Shown here piece after piece: positions 1 to 6,721 of a stretch of DNA of 9,077 nt. The DNA lies in contig USSA01000116.1 in the NCBI GenBank assembly GCA_900557255.1, positions 1-9,077 of the forward strand. The letters run 5' to 3'. How positions within the stretch are numbered: position 1 is the first letter of the stretch; every line of letters starts with the position of its first letter. The translations under genes were made by a program, and so were the position numbers. The stretch is from an uncultured Prevotella sp. (GTDB taxonomy: Bacteria; Bacteroidota; Bacteroidia; Bacteroidales; Bacteroidaceae). Under the pieces are notes generated by a model. That model ran no database searches. It was given only the letters and a program-made list of their open reading frames with translations, and was not told the DNA's origin.

Positions 1-2
1 CA

Positions 3-143
3 TCTACACGCTTGCTCAAGCAGGTTACTATCGAGAACGCAGCCCAGGCTGATGAAATTTTCTCTATGTTGATGGGTGATGATGTAGAACCACGCCGCGA
101 ATTTATCGAGCAGAATGCCACATACGCAAACATTGACGCTTAA
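3..143 (+). CDS. gyrB: DNA gyrase subunit B, C-terminal 46 residues (partial)
   Basis: The window opens inside this gene; reading from base 3 gives 46 residues and a TAA stop. The visible tail includes [20 protein letters not shown] and ends NATYANIDA. This matches the end of bacterial GyrB, where the TOPRIM/C-terminal region closes with the conserved MGDxVEPRRxFIExNA...NIDx signature. GyrB is the ATPase subunit of the A2B2 type II topoisomerase that introduces negative supercoils. Everything upstream, including the ATPase and transducer domains, lies outside the window. ParE has a similar tail, but the [13 protein letters not shown]...YANIDA ending is the usual GyrB form. A hairpin follows 22 nt after the stop. 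Confidence 0.93.
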   Translation, partial: STRLLKQVTIENAAQADEIFSMLMGDDVEPRREFIEQNATYANIDA

Positions 144-165
144 GACAATTCAACTAATTTACATA

Positions 166-203
166 AGGGGCTGTGCCATTTACCTACAAATGACACAGCC
201 TCT
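166..203 (+). terminator. Hairpin downstream of gyrB, probable transcription end
   Basis: The core stem pairs GGCTGTG (169-175) with CACAGCC (194-200) and CATTT (177-181) with AAATG (188-192). There is a single C-A mismatch between the two helices and a 6-nt loop (182-187). Three further outer pairs (166-168 with 201-203, one of them G-U) extend it. This is a very stable stem directly after gyrB. No run of T follows (the next bases are GCTTGTATAAAA), so it is not a textbook intrinsic terminator. It may act as a terminator, a 3'-end stabiliser or a partial attenuator ahead of the GH95 gene. Confidence 0.6.
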
Positions 204-231
204 GCTTGTATAAAACCCAACAAACCAACTT

Positions 232-2604
232 ATGAAACATTTACTTATCTCTTGCCTATTACTCTCTGCAGCAGGCACACTTCAGGCTGCCCCGAAGAGT
301 AATATTCCACCGCTGAAGCTTTGGTACAATAAGCCGGCTACAGCCTTTGAAGAATCGCTACCTATCGGTAACGGCAAGTTAGGTGCATTGATTTATGGTG
401 GAGCCAACAATGACTCTATCTATCTCAACGACATCACCTTGTGGACAGGAAAGCCTGTCAATCGCGAGGAAGGAGGGGATGCCTACAAATGGATACCTAA
501 GATTCGCGAGGCTCTGTTCAAAGAAGATTACAAGGCAGCCGATTCTCTACAACTGCATGTACAAGGACACAATTCAGAATATTATCAGCCACTTGCCATC
601 ATCAATATCAAAGATGCAAATAAAGGACAATTCAGCAACTACAAGCGCGAATTGAGCCTTGACAACGCTATGGCTGCATTGAGTTATACAAGAGAGGGAA
701 TAAAATACCAGCGAGAATATTTCGCATCACATCCGGACAAGATGATTGCTATTCGCCTGACAGCTTCCCAGAAGAAAGCCATCAACTGCGATATCTCTCT
801 CTCCTCTCTAATCCCTCATCAGGTAAAAGCTTCCAATAAGCAGCTCACCATCACGGGGCATGCTATGGGAAAGCCTGAGAACAGTACCCACTTCTGCTCC
901 ATCCTCAGCATCAAGAACCAGGACGGAACCATTACAGCCTCTGATTCTACTCTCCATCTGCAGGACGTAAGCGAAGCGGTTATCTATTTAGTGAATGAAA
1001 CCAGCTACAACGGATTCGACAAGCATCCTGTAAAAGAAGGAGCTCCATATATTGAAAAGGTTAACGACAATGCCTGGCACTTGGTCAACTATACCTACCC
1101 AGAGTTAAAACAGCGTCATATAACCGACTATCAGAACATCTTCAACCGTGCCAAGTTTGCACTCAAGGGAGCTAAGTTCGACAACAGACGAACCACCGAC
1201 CAGCAACTCTTTGATTACACAGAGAAAGAAGAGCAAAACCCTTACCTGGAAATGCTATACTTCCAATATGGAAGATATCTTCTGATCAGCTGTTCGAGAA
1301 CTCCAGGCATTCCTGCCAATCTTCAGGGTCTTTGGGCTCCGGCACGAAAATCTCCTTGGCGTGGAAACTACACCATCAACATCAACCTGGAAGAAAACTA
1401 TTGGCCAGCAGAAGTTACCAATATGTCTGAACTAGTAATGCCTGTAGACGGACTGGTGAAAGCCATGTCTGTAACAGGAAAATATACAGCAAAGCACTAT
1501 TATGGAATTGAAAATGGCTGGTGCGGTGGACACAACACTGATGCATGGGCGATGACAAACCCAGTTGGAACCAAGAAAGAAAGTCCTAAGTGGAGCAACT
1601 GGAACATGGGAGGTGCCTGGCTTGTACAAACCTTATGGGATCACTACGATTACACCCGCGATAAGGAATATCTGCGCAAGACAGCCTATCCATTGATGAA
1701 AGGTGCTGCAGACTTCATGCTTGACTGGATGATAGAGAACCCAAAGAAGCCGGGCGAACTGATTACTGCCCCTTGCACTTCACCTGAGGCTGAATATATC
1801 ACCGACAAGGGCTATCAAGGCTGTAGTTTCTATGGAGGTACCGCCGATCTTGCCATCTTGAGAGAATTGTTTAAAAATACACTCAAAGGTGCTCAGATTC
1901 TCGGTATTGATCAAGATTATCAGGCAAAGTTACAGGATGCAATCAATCGTCTCCACCCTTATCAGATAGGAAAGCGTGGCAACCTGAGGGAATGGTATTA
2001 CGATTGGGATGACCAGGATTGGCATCATCGCCACCAGGCACACCTTCTCGGTTTACACCCATTCTATCAGATTTCATTAGATAAGACTCCTGATTTAGCT
2101 GCAGCTGCTGCCAAGACTCTTGAGATAAAAGGAGACTTCTCTACCGGTTGGAGCACAGGATGGCGCATCAGTTTATGGGCTCGCCTGCACAGAGCAGACA
2201 AGTCATATTCTATGATCAGGAAATTGCTTAACTATGTACATCCGGGCAATTACAACAATCCGAAGAATCGCCCTTCAGGAGGAACCTATCCAAATCTCTT
2301 CGATGCTCACCCACCATTCCAGATTGATGGCAACTTCGGAGGCACAGCAGGTATATGCGAGATGCTGATGCAATGCGATGGCGAGACTATGCATCTTCTT
2401 CCTGCTCTACCTAAAGAATGGCCAGCAGGCGAAATTAAGGGTATCAAAGCGCGAGGAAACTACGAGATTGATCTCGTATGGAACAATGGAAAAGTCAGCA
2501 AAGTTTCCATCACCAGCAAGAATGCCGGTAACCTGACCGTCAAGTATAATGGTAAGCAGAAAGCATTAAGTTTCAAGGCTGGCGAAACAAAACTCATAAA
2601 ATAG
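232..2604 (+). CDS. Secreted GH95 family glycosidase (alpha-L-fucosidase type)
   Basis: The 790-aa product has a Sec signal peptide (residues 1 to about 20, ending LQAA, with no lipobox), so it is exported, probably to the periplasm. Domain order fits GH95: an N-terminal beta-sandwich (about 27-260, beginning LWYNKPATAFEESLPIGNGKLG), a linker, an alpha/alpha barrel (about 335-715) and a short C-terminal beta domain. By motif alignment from memory to the Bifidobacterium enzyme AfcA, the catalytic residues are N383 and N385 in NINLEENYWPAE, E519 in TSPE and D699 in FQIDGNFGG. GH95 enzymes invert the anomeric centre and remove terminal alpha-1,2-L-fucose or, in some members, alpha-L-galactose from host glycans or plant hemicellulose. 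Residue 381 is Thr where fucosidases of the AfcA type have His, so the exact substrate is open. The start gives a proper signal peptide, and no Shine-Dalgarno is present, as is normal in this phylum. It is followed after 14 nt by a second secreted protein, probably cotranscribed. Confidence 0.93.
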   Translation: MKHLLISCLLLSAAGTLQAAPKSNIPPLKLWYNKPATAFEESLPIGNGKLGALIYGGANNDSIYLNDITLWTGKPVNREEGGDAYKWIPKIREALFKEDYKAADSLQLHVQGHNSEYYQPLAIINIKDANKGQFSNYKRELSLDNAMAALSYTREGIKYQREYFASHPDKMIAIRLTASQKKAINCDISLSSLIPHQVKASNKQLTITGHAMGKPENSTHFCSILSIKNQDGTITASDSTLHLQDVSEAVIYLVNETSYNGFDKHPVKEGAPYIEKVNDNAWHLVNYTYPELKQRHITDYQNIFNRAKFALKGAKFDNRRTTDQQLFDYTEKEEQNPYLEMLYFQYGRYLLISCSRTPGIPANLQGLWAPARKSPWRGNYTININLEENYWPAEVTNMSELVMPVDGLVKAMSVTGKYTAKHYYGIENGWCGGHNTDAWAMTNPVGTKKESPKWSNWNMGGAWLVQTLWDHYDYTRDKEYLRKTAYPLMKGAADFMLDWMIENPKKPGELITAPCTSPEAEYITDKGYQGCSFYGGTADLAILRELFKNTLKGAQILGIDQDYQAKLQDAINRLHPYQIGKRGNLREWYYDWDDQDWHHRHQAHLLGLHPFYQISLDKTPDLAAAAAKTLEIKGDFSTGWSTGWRISLWARLHRADKSYSMIRKLLNYVHPGNYNNPKNRPSGGTYPNLFDAHPPFQIDGNFGGTAGICEMLMQCDGETMHLLPALPKEWPAGEIKGIKARGNYEIDLVWNNGKVSKVSITSKNAGNLTVKYNGKQKALSFKAGETKLIK

Positions 2605-2618
2605 ACAAATAATCATCT

Positions 2619-3512
2619 ATGAGATATTTTACATTTCTCATCTTTACAACTCTCTGGGTACTGAATTCCTATGCACAGGAATTCGGTACCCATTGGGTAT
2701 CATACCCATTCCCCAACGATTCTTCAGAGATATTATACAGGAAAATCTATCATCTTGACCAAAAGCCTTTAAAGGCTGAGATAAGCATGGCAAGTGGAGG
2801 AAATACCCGTCTATACATCAACGAAAGAAATGTTACGTCAAGCATTTTCAACGAAGGAGCCAGAGACAGCATCCTTCTGATGCAATCTACAGATATCTCC
2901 AGATATCTGAAAAAGGGAGAGAATATCATCGCAGTCTGGTATGCACCAGGAAGAACAAGAAGCAAAAGCAAACAACTGTCATTGGAATTTTATGGCTGGT
3001 ATACTGACTCTGTTCCTTTTTATCATAAAGCAGACGAAACATGGTGGTGCAAACCGTTGAAGGGGTGCAGTTACAACGAAAAAGAACACTTTGATAATAG
3101 AATATACACTACTGAGTGGAAATCGGCTGAATACCAATCTTCAGGATGGGTTCATCCGACAGGTGCCTTCAATGATACGGTAAACCATATCTTTGTAGAC
3201 CAGCTGCCATACCTCACCCAGAACAAACTTCAAATGGTATTAGAACCATACGAGGAGGAATTCGATCATCAAGGATGCCGTATAGACTTCGGACGTCCGT
3301 TCCGTGGAACCATCAGGCTCACGATACGCAATGCCAGCAAAGGAACAACACTTCATATTAACGGAAACCAATATGTATGCAGTGGCGAAATGGACGAGCA
3401 AGCCTATTACCGTTTCCATGCTGAGCATCAAAAAGATTTCGTGATAACTTGGGATAAAGGCTTCAGAAGAAGTAATATCACAAATATAGAAGGATTAGAG
3501 ATTTCGGAATAA
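2619..3512 (+). CDS. Secreted protein resembling GH78 rhamnosidase non-catalytic beta-sandwich domains, lacking a catalytic domain
   Basis: The product has 297 aa with a signal peptide (residues 1-19, NSYA before QEF). Residues about 24-110 look like the galactose-binding-fold beta-sandwich at the front of GH2/GH78 enzymes: HWVSYPFPND, an Arg-containing strand (YRKIYHL), LYINERNV, DISRYLKKGENIIAVWYAPG. Residues about 140-180 recall the rhamnosidase N-domain stretch with GE-x-YDAR and W...S-x-W. Residues about 220-297 match the next GH78 module: RIDFGRPFRGTIRLTIRN, KGTTLHING, then a YYRF...GFRR...IEGLEI close, like the FTYHGFRYVEVTG strand. GH78 proteins then continue for several hundred residues into an alpha/alpha barrel; here the gene stops. 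A terminator stem overlaps the stop codon, so the gene looks finished rather than freshly truncated. It most likely binds or positions carbohydrate for the GH95 enzyme 14 nt upstream; that role is inference. No catalytic motif was seen. Confidence 0.75.
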   Translation: MRYFTFLIFTTLWVLNSYAQEFGTHWVSYPFPNDSSEILYRKIYHLDQKPLKAEISMASGGNTRLYINERNVTSSIFNEGARDSILLMQSTDISRYLKKGENIIAVWYAPGRTRSKSKQLSLEFYGWYTDSVPFYHKADETWWCKPLKGCSYNEKEHFDNRIYTTEWKSAEYQSSGWVHPTGAFNDTVNHIFVDQLPYLTQNKLQMVLEPYEEEFDHQGCRIDFGRPFRGTIRLTIRNASKGTTLHINGNQYVCSGEMDEQAYYRFHAEHQKDFVITWDKGFRRSNITNIEGLEISE

Positions 3513-3542
3513 GCTCAACAGCGTTTCGAAATCTCTTTTTTT
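3498..3542 (+). terminator. Intrinsic terminator of the GH95 operon, overlapping the stop codon
   Basis: A perfect 9-bp stem pairs GAGATTTCG (3498-3506) with CGAAATCTC (3527-3535) and is followed directly by seven T (3536-3542). The left arm is made of the last coding bases of the upstream gene, and the TAA (3510-3512) lies in the 20-nt loop. Ribosomes finishing translation would cover the left arm, so termination may depend on ribosome release. Confidence 0.85.
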
Positions 3543-3549
3543 ATAAAAC

Positions 3550-3581
3550 AAAAAAGACTTCGGAACTATTATCTTCCAAAG
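3550..3581 (-). terminator. Intrinsic terminator of the DUF3109 gene
   Basis: Read on the minus strand, CTTTGGAA and TTCCGAAG form an 8-bp stem (one G-U pair) around an 8-nt loop (plus-strand 3558-3581). It is followed by TCTTTTTTG (plus-strand A-run 3550-3555). It sits 13 nt past the DUF3109 stop. Together with the facing terminator at 3498-3542 it insulates two convergent units. Confidence 0.82.
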
Positions 3582-3594
3582 CCTCTAACTGAAT

Positions 3595-4230
3595 TTAGTC
3601 TTCCAATTCGGCAAGCACTTGCTCTGCCACTTCACAAAGCTCATCATACCATTCCTTGCCGAACTTCTCTACCAGCGGACCCTCCAGGAACTTATAAACC
3701 GGAAGCTTCAACTCCTCTCCCTTCTTGATGGCATCCTTGCAGATGCGCCACTTGTTATAGTTGATGCCATACACCTCGTTGCCGAAATCCTTGGCACGGA
3801 TTGGATACAAAGCACAGGAGATAGGCTTCTTAAACTTCGACTTTCCTTCGCGATAAGCACGCTCCAAGGCACAGAGACAACAATTCGGAATCGTATGTCC
3901 ATCACCTAAATCTTTCAAGTCCTGATAGCAGGTAAACACACAATCCTTACCATTCACGATGCTCGTCACCAAATCGCCTTCAATATCGGTATAAGCCACG
4001 CCCTGCTTATCTATGATAGCCTGGGCAGAAGCCGAGAGATCATCCCAAACTACATCCAGCGCATTCTCAATCTCCATAATCTCATCCAAGGTAACAGGAG
4101 CTCCCGTATCACCTTCGATGCAGCACTCGCCCTTGCAGGCATCAAGGTCGCAACAGAATTTTTCGGTGATAATATCAGGTGAAACCAATACGTTGCCCAC
4201 CTGCAGAATACGCAGTTCGTCTTTCTTCAT
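3595..4230 (-). CDS. DUF3109 family cysteine-rich protein, possible metal-cluster protein
   Basis: The 211-aa product has no signal peptide or TM segment and is therefore cytoplasmic. It has 13 cysteines, most of them clustered: C26, C27, C32, C36 and C37 (FCCDLDACKGECC), C97 and C101 (DCVFTC), C117, C118 and C120 (NCCLC), C139 in ISCALYPIR and C164 in WRIC. Conserved landmarks such as GDTGAPV, VVWDDLS, IDKQGVAY and EGDLVTSIV match the DUF3109 family, which is common in Bacteroidota. The order CC...CC, then C-x3-C, then a Cys followed by a YPIR strand is reminiscent of YkgJ/UPF0153-type zinc- or iron-chelate-binding proteins, so a metal site is a reasonable inference. No experimental function is known to me. 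The residues between C101 and C117 (about 102-116) look slightly longer than in family members I remember. It lies downstream of ung on the same strand, separated by 91 bp that contain a ung terminator, so it probably has its own promoter; no clear -7 box was found. Confidence 0.85.
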   Translation of the reverse strand: MKKDELRILQVGNVLVSPDIITEKFCCDLDACKGECCIEGDTGAPVTLDEIMEIENALDVVWDDLSASAQAIIDKQGVAYTDIEGDLVTSIVNGKDCVFTCYQDLKDLGDGHTIPNCCLCALERAYREGKSKFKKPISCALYPIRAKDFGNEVYGINYNKWRICKDAIKKGEELKLPVYKFLEGPLVEKFGKEWYDELCEVAEQVLAELED

Positions 4231-4269
4231 AATGTTTTTGAGATGAATAAATTTCTTTGAGTGTATAAT

Positions 4270-4305
4270 AAAAATAATGATAGCTACCCATGAGTGGATA
4301 GCTAT
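4270..4305 (-). terminator. Probable ung terminator
   Basis: The plus-strand stem ATAGCTA-C-CCA (4280-4290) pairs with TGG-A-TAGCTAT (4295-4305) around a TGAG loop. That is ten pairs with one C-A mismatch. Read on the minus strand it is followed by CATTATTTTTA, a moderately U-rich tail. It begins 16 nt after the ung stop codon. The imperfect T-run lowers confidence. Confidence 0.65.
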
Positions 4306-4321
4306 ATATTAATAGGTGTAC

Positions 4322-4987
4322 CTACCATTGGATAGGCGTAATTCCGTTCTGCTGCAGATACGCATTGCAGCGGGAGAAATGATGATTGCCAAACCATCCG
4401 CCTCTGTTGGCTGATAATGGCGAAGGATGAACGCTTTCCAATATCAGATGCTTGCTTGTATCGATGAGCTTCGCCTTGCTCCGGGCATAACCGCCCCAAA
4501 GGATAAACACCAGGTGATCCTTGTCCTTGCTGAGCGCCTGGATAGCAGCATCTGTGAATTCCTCCCAGCCCTTGCGCTGATGACTCGCTGCCTGATGGGC
4601 ACGAACGGTCAACGTGGCGTTGAGCAACAATACTCCCTGCTTTGCCCAGCGGGTTAAATCGCCCGTGGCTGGCATCGGAGTACCGAGATCCATCTGAATC
4701 TCCTTGAATATATTAATCAATGATGGTGGGAAAGTGATTCCGTCCGGCACAGAGAAACTCAGTCCCATCGCCTGACCCGGCTCATGGTATGGATCCTGTC
4801 CGATAATCACTACCTTCACATCATCAAAAGGACAGAGATTGAAGGCATTGAAAATCAAGCGGCCAGGAGGATAACAGGGCGTACGCAGGTATTCCTCTTT
4901 CACGAAGTTCGTGAGGTCAACAAAATACTGCTTGTCGAACTCTTCTCCTATATGCTGTCTCCAACTTTCTTCTATCTTTACGTTCAT
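4322..4987 (-). CDS. ung: Uracil-DNA glycosylase, family 1
   Basis: This 221-aa cytoplasmic enzyme cuts uracil from DNA and starts base excision repair after cytosine deamination or dUTP misincorporation. Family 1 signatures are complete: the water-activating loop GQDPYH at residues 63-68 (catalytic D65), F78 in GLSFSV for uracil stacking, the uracil-recognising N123 in LLLNATLTV, and the Leu-intercalation loop HPSPLSA at 187-193 (catalytic H187). A Pro-rich loop is seen at YPPG (40-42) and a Gly-Ser-type loop at WGGYARS (164-170). The length is close to that of E. coli Ung. The start gives an N-terminus typical of the family (MNVKIEESW). A large palindrome ends 15 nt upstream of the start codon and separates it from gpmI on the same strand. 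Confidence 0.97.
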   Translation of the reverse strand: MNVKIEESWRQHIGEEFDKQYFVDLTNFVKEEYLRTPCYPPGRLIFNAFNLCPFDDVKVVIIGQDPYHEPGQAMGLSFSVPDGITFPPSLINIFKEIQMDLGTPMPATGDLTRWAKQGVLLLNATLTVRAHQAASHQRKGWEEFTDAAIQALSKDKDHLVFILWGGYARSKAKLIDTSKHLILESVHPSPLSANRGGWFGNHHFSRCNAYLQQNGITPIQW

Positions 4988-5001
4988 GCTTAATATAAAT
5001 T

Positions 5002-5009
5002 CAAAAGTA
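5002..5009 (-). promoter_or_regulatory. Candidate -7 box for ung
   Basis: On the minus strand TACTTTTG matches the Bacteroidota -7 consensus TAnnTTTG, 15 nt before the ung ATG. A start site at the usual distance would give a leader of only about 8-10 nt. No clear TTTG -33 element is present at the usual spacing, and the box overlaps the edge of the palindrome, so this is tentative. Confidence 0.35.
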
Positions 5010-5048
5010 TCCTAAGATACTTGGCCAAGTATCTTAGGATACTTTTTT
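5003..5048. repeat. 44-bp perfect palindrome between gpmI and ung, likely bidirectional terminator
   Basis: Bases 5003-5024 are the exact reverse complement of 5025-5046, giving 22-bp arms with no spacer at the DNA level. The left end is AAAA and the right end runs into six T (5043-5048), so in either direction the RNA hairpin is followed by or ends in U residues. Each arm also contains its own inverted repeat, AAGTATC-CTAA-GATACTT and AAGTATC-TTAG-GATACTT, joined by GGCC. The RNA can therefore fold as one long hairpin or as two 7-bp hairpins in tandem. It lies 19 nt after the gpmI stop and is the obvious gpmI terminator. Confidence 0.85.
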
Positions 5049-5067
5049 GAGGTATATAAAATCGTTT

Positions 5068-6591
5068 TTACTTGTTGTCAGAAATCAAGTTCTCACCTGT
5101 CATATCTGCAGGCTTCTCCAAGCCCATGATATGGAGGATAGAAGGAGCTACGTCTGCCAAACGACCATCCTTTACAGTAGCTGAGTTGTTGTCAGTTACG
5201 TAGATGAATGGAACTGGGTTCAAAGAGTGAGCGGTGTTAGGTGTACCGTCCTCGTTGATAGCGTGGTCTGCATTACCGTGGTCAGCGATGATAATAGCCT
5301 CATAATCGTTAGCCTTAGCAGCCTCGATAACGTCCTTTACGCAGTTGTCAACAGCGTGAACAGCCTTAGCGATAGCGTTGTAGATACCTGTGTGACCTAC
5401 CATATCACCATTAGCGAAGTTTACAACGATGAAGTCGTACTCCTGAGTGTTGATTGCACCAACCAACTTATCCTTTACCTCGTAAGCACTCATCTCTGGC
5501 TTCAAGTCGTATGTAGCCACCTTTGGAGAAGGAACCAGGATACGGTCCTCACCCTCGTATGGAGTCTCACGACCACCATTGAAGAAGAATGTTACGTGAG
5601 CATACTTCTCTGTCTCTGCAGTGTGGAGCTGCTTCTTGCCCTGTGCGCTCAAGTACTCACCGAGGGTATTCATTACGTTCTCCTTAGGGAAGAGGATGTG
5701 AACACCCTGGAAGCTAGCATCGTATGGAGTCATGCAGTAGTACTGCAAGTCCTTGATGGTGTGCATACCTTCCTCTGGCATATCCTGCTGAGTCAATACC
5801 TGTGTCAACTCCTTGGCACGGTCGTTACGGTAATTGATGAAGATAACAACATCACCCTCCTGGATAGTACCGTCAACCTTAGAGTTATTGATTGGCTTGA
5901 TGAACTCGTCTGTTACGTCCTCATCATAGCTCTCCTGCATTGCCTTCACCATATCGTCAGCCTGCTTACCCTTACCCTCAACGAGCAAGTCGTATGCTTC
6001 CTTCACACGGTTCCAGCGCTTGTCACGGTCCATAGCATAGAAACGACCCACGATGCTTGCGATGTGTGCACCATTCTTGTCGCAGCAAGCCTGAACCTCC
6101 TCGATGAAGCCCTTACCGCTCTTAGGGTCTGTATCACGACCATCCATGAAACAGTGAACGTATGTCTCCTTCAAACCATATTCCTTACCGATCTCAATCA
6201 ACTTGAAGAGGTGATCCAAAGAAGAGTGAACACCACCGGTAGAAGTCAAGCCCATCAAGTGGAGCTTCTTACCTGTCTTCTGAGCATAGCTGTAAGCGTT
6301 GATGATCTCCTGATTCTTCAAGATGTCACCGCTCTCGCAAGCCTTGTTAATCTTAACGAGGTCCTGATATACCACACGACCAGCACCGATGTTGAGGTGA
6401 CCTACCTCTGAGTTACCCATCTGACCTTTAGGAAGACCTACGTCCTCGCCACAAGTCTGGAGAGTAGAATGTGCTGAAACTGCTGTCAAATAATCGAGAT
6501 AAGGAGTTGGAGTCTTGAAGATAACATCACCCTTATCATGCTTACCGATTCCCCATCCGTCGAGAATCATTAAAAGAGCTTTTTTTGCCAT
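5068..6591 (-). CDS. gpmI: 2,3-bisphosphoglycerate-independent phosphoglycerate mutase
   Basis: This 507-aa cytoplasmic glycolytic/gluconeogenic enzyme interconverts 3- and 2-phosphoglycerate through a phosphoserine intermediate, using two Mn ions. It belongs to the alkaline phosphatase superfamily. Metal and catalytic residues are all visible: D11 in LDGWG, nucleophile S61 in MGNSEVGH, H122 in GGVHSS, GRDTDP at 151-156, [12 protein letters not shown] at 182-193, D396 and H400 in NGDMVGH, D437 and H438 in ADHGNAD, and H455 in NTAHS. These keep the spacing of the Geobacillus enzyme, from memory. Length is the family norm of about 510. Codon use is strongly biased (mostly AAG, AAC, GGT and CGT), as expected of a highly expressed gene, and this produces a long open frame on the opposite strand. 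A strong consensus promoter lies just upstream and a palindromic terminator just downstream, so it is probably monocistronic. Confidence 0.98.
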   Translation of the reverse strand: MAKKALLMILDGWGIGKHDKGDVIFKTPTPYLDYLTAVSAHSTLQTCGEDVGLPKGQMGNSEVGHLNIGAGRVVYQDLVKINKACESGDILKNQEIINAYSYAQKTGKKLHLMGLTSTGGVHSSLDHLFKLIEIGKEYGLKETYVHCFMDGRDTDPKSGKGFIEEVQACCDKNGAHIASIVGRFYAMDRDKRWNRVKEAYDLLVEGKGKQADDMVKAMQESYDEDVTDEFIKPINNSKVDGTIQEGDVVIFINYRNDRAKELTQVLTQQDMPEEGMHTIKDLQYYCMTPYDASFQGVHILFPKENVMNTLGEYLSAQGKKQLHTAETEKYAHVTFFFNGGRETPYEGEDRILVPSPKVATYDLKPEMSAYEVKDKLVGAINTQEYDFIVVNFANGDMVGHTGIYNAIAKAVHAVDNCVKDVIEAAKANDYEAIIIADHGNADHAINEDGTPNTAHSLNPVPFIYVTDNNSATVKDGRLADVAPSILHIMGLEKPADMTGENLISDNK

Positions 6592-6628
6592 AATTACATA
6601 AAATAATTTAAATTCGACTTTCAGTGTG

Positions 6629-6659
6629 CAAAGTTACAACAAAATAGGTGAAGGACAAA
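6629..6659 (-). promoter_or_regulatory. gpmI promoter, Bacteroidota primary sigma type
   Basis: On the minus strand a TTTG -33 element (plus-strand 6656-6659) is followed after exactly 19 nt by TAACTTTG (plus-strand 6629-6636), a full match to TAnnTTTG. The predicted start site is near 6622, giving a leader of about 30 nt before the gpmI ATG. This is the best promoter in the window and agrees with the high-expression codon use of gpmI. Confidence 0.8.
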
Positions 6660-6703
6660 ATAAATTAAGATAAAAAAACTTCCACCTTTCTAAAAAGATG
6701 AGA

Positions 6704-6721
6704 GTTGATAACAAGATCAAC
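6704..6721 (-). terminator. Weak hairpin at the end of the membrane regulator gene
   Basis: A perfect 6-bp stem GTTGAT/ATCAAC with a 6-nt loop overlaps the regulator's stop codon. On the minus strand it is followed by TCTCATCTTTTTAG. The stem is short and the T-tract is delayed, so termination is only possible, not certain. A second T-run (seven T on the minus strand, plus-strand 6672-6678) lies further downstream. Confidence 0.35.

Noticed and set aside
5227..6411. A 394-codon open frame on the plus strand opposite gpmI
   Set aside because: It lies wholly antisense to an unmistakable gpmI. Its translation is low-complexity (very rich in L, V, T, S, C), and it is explained by the strong codon bias of gpmI suppressing stops in that frame.
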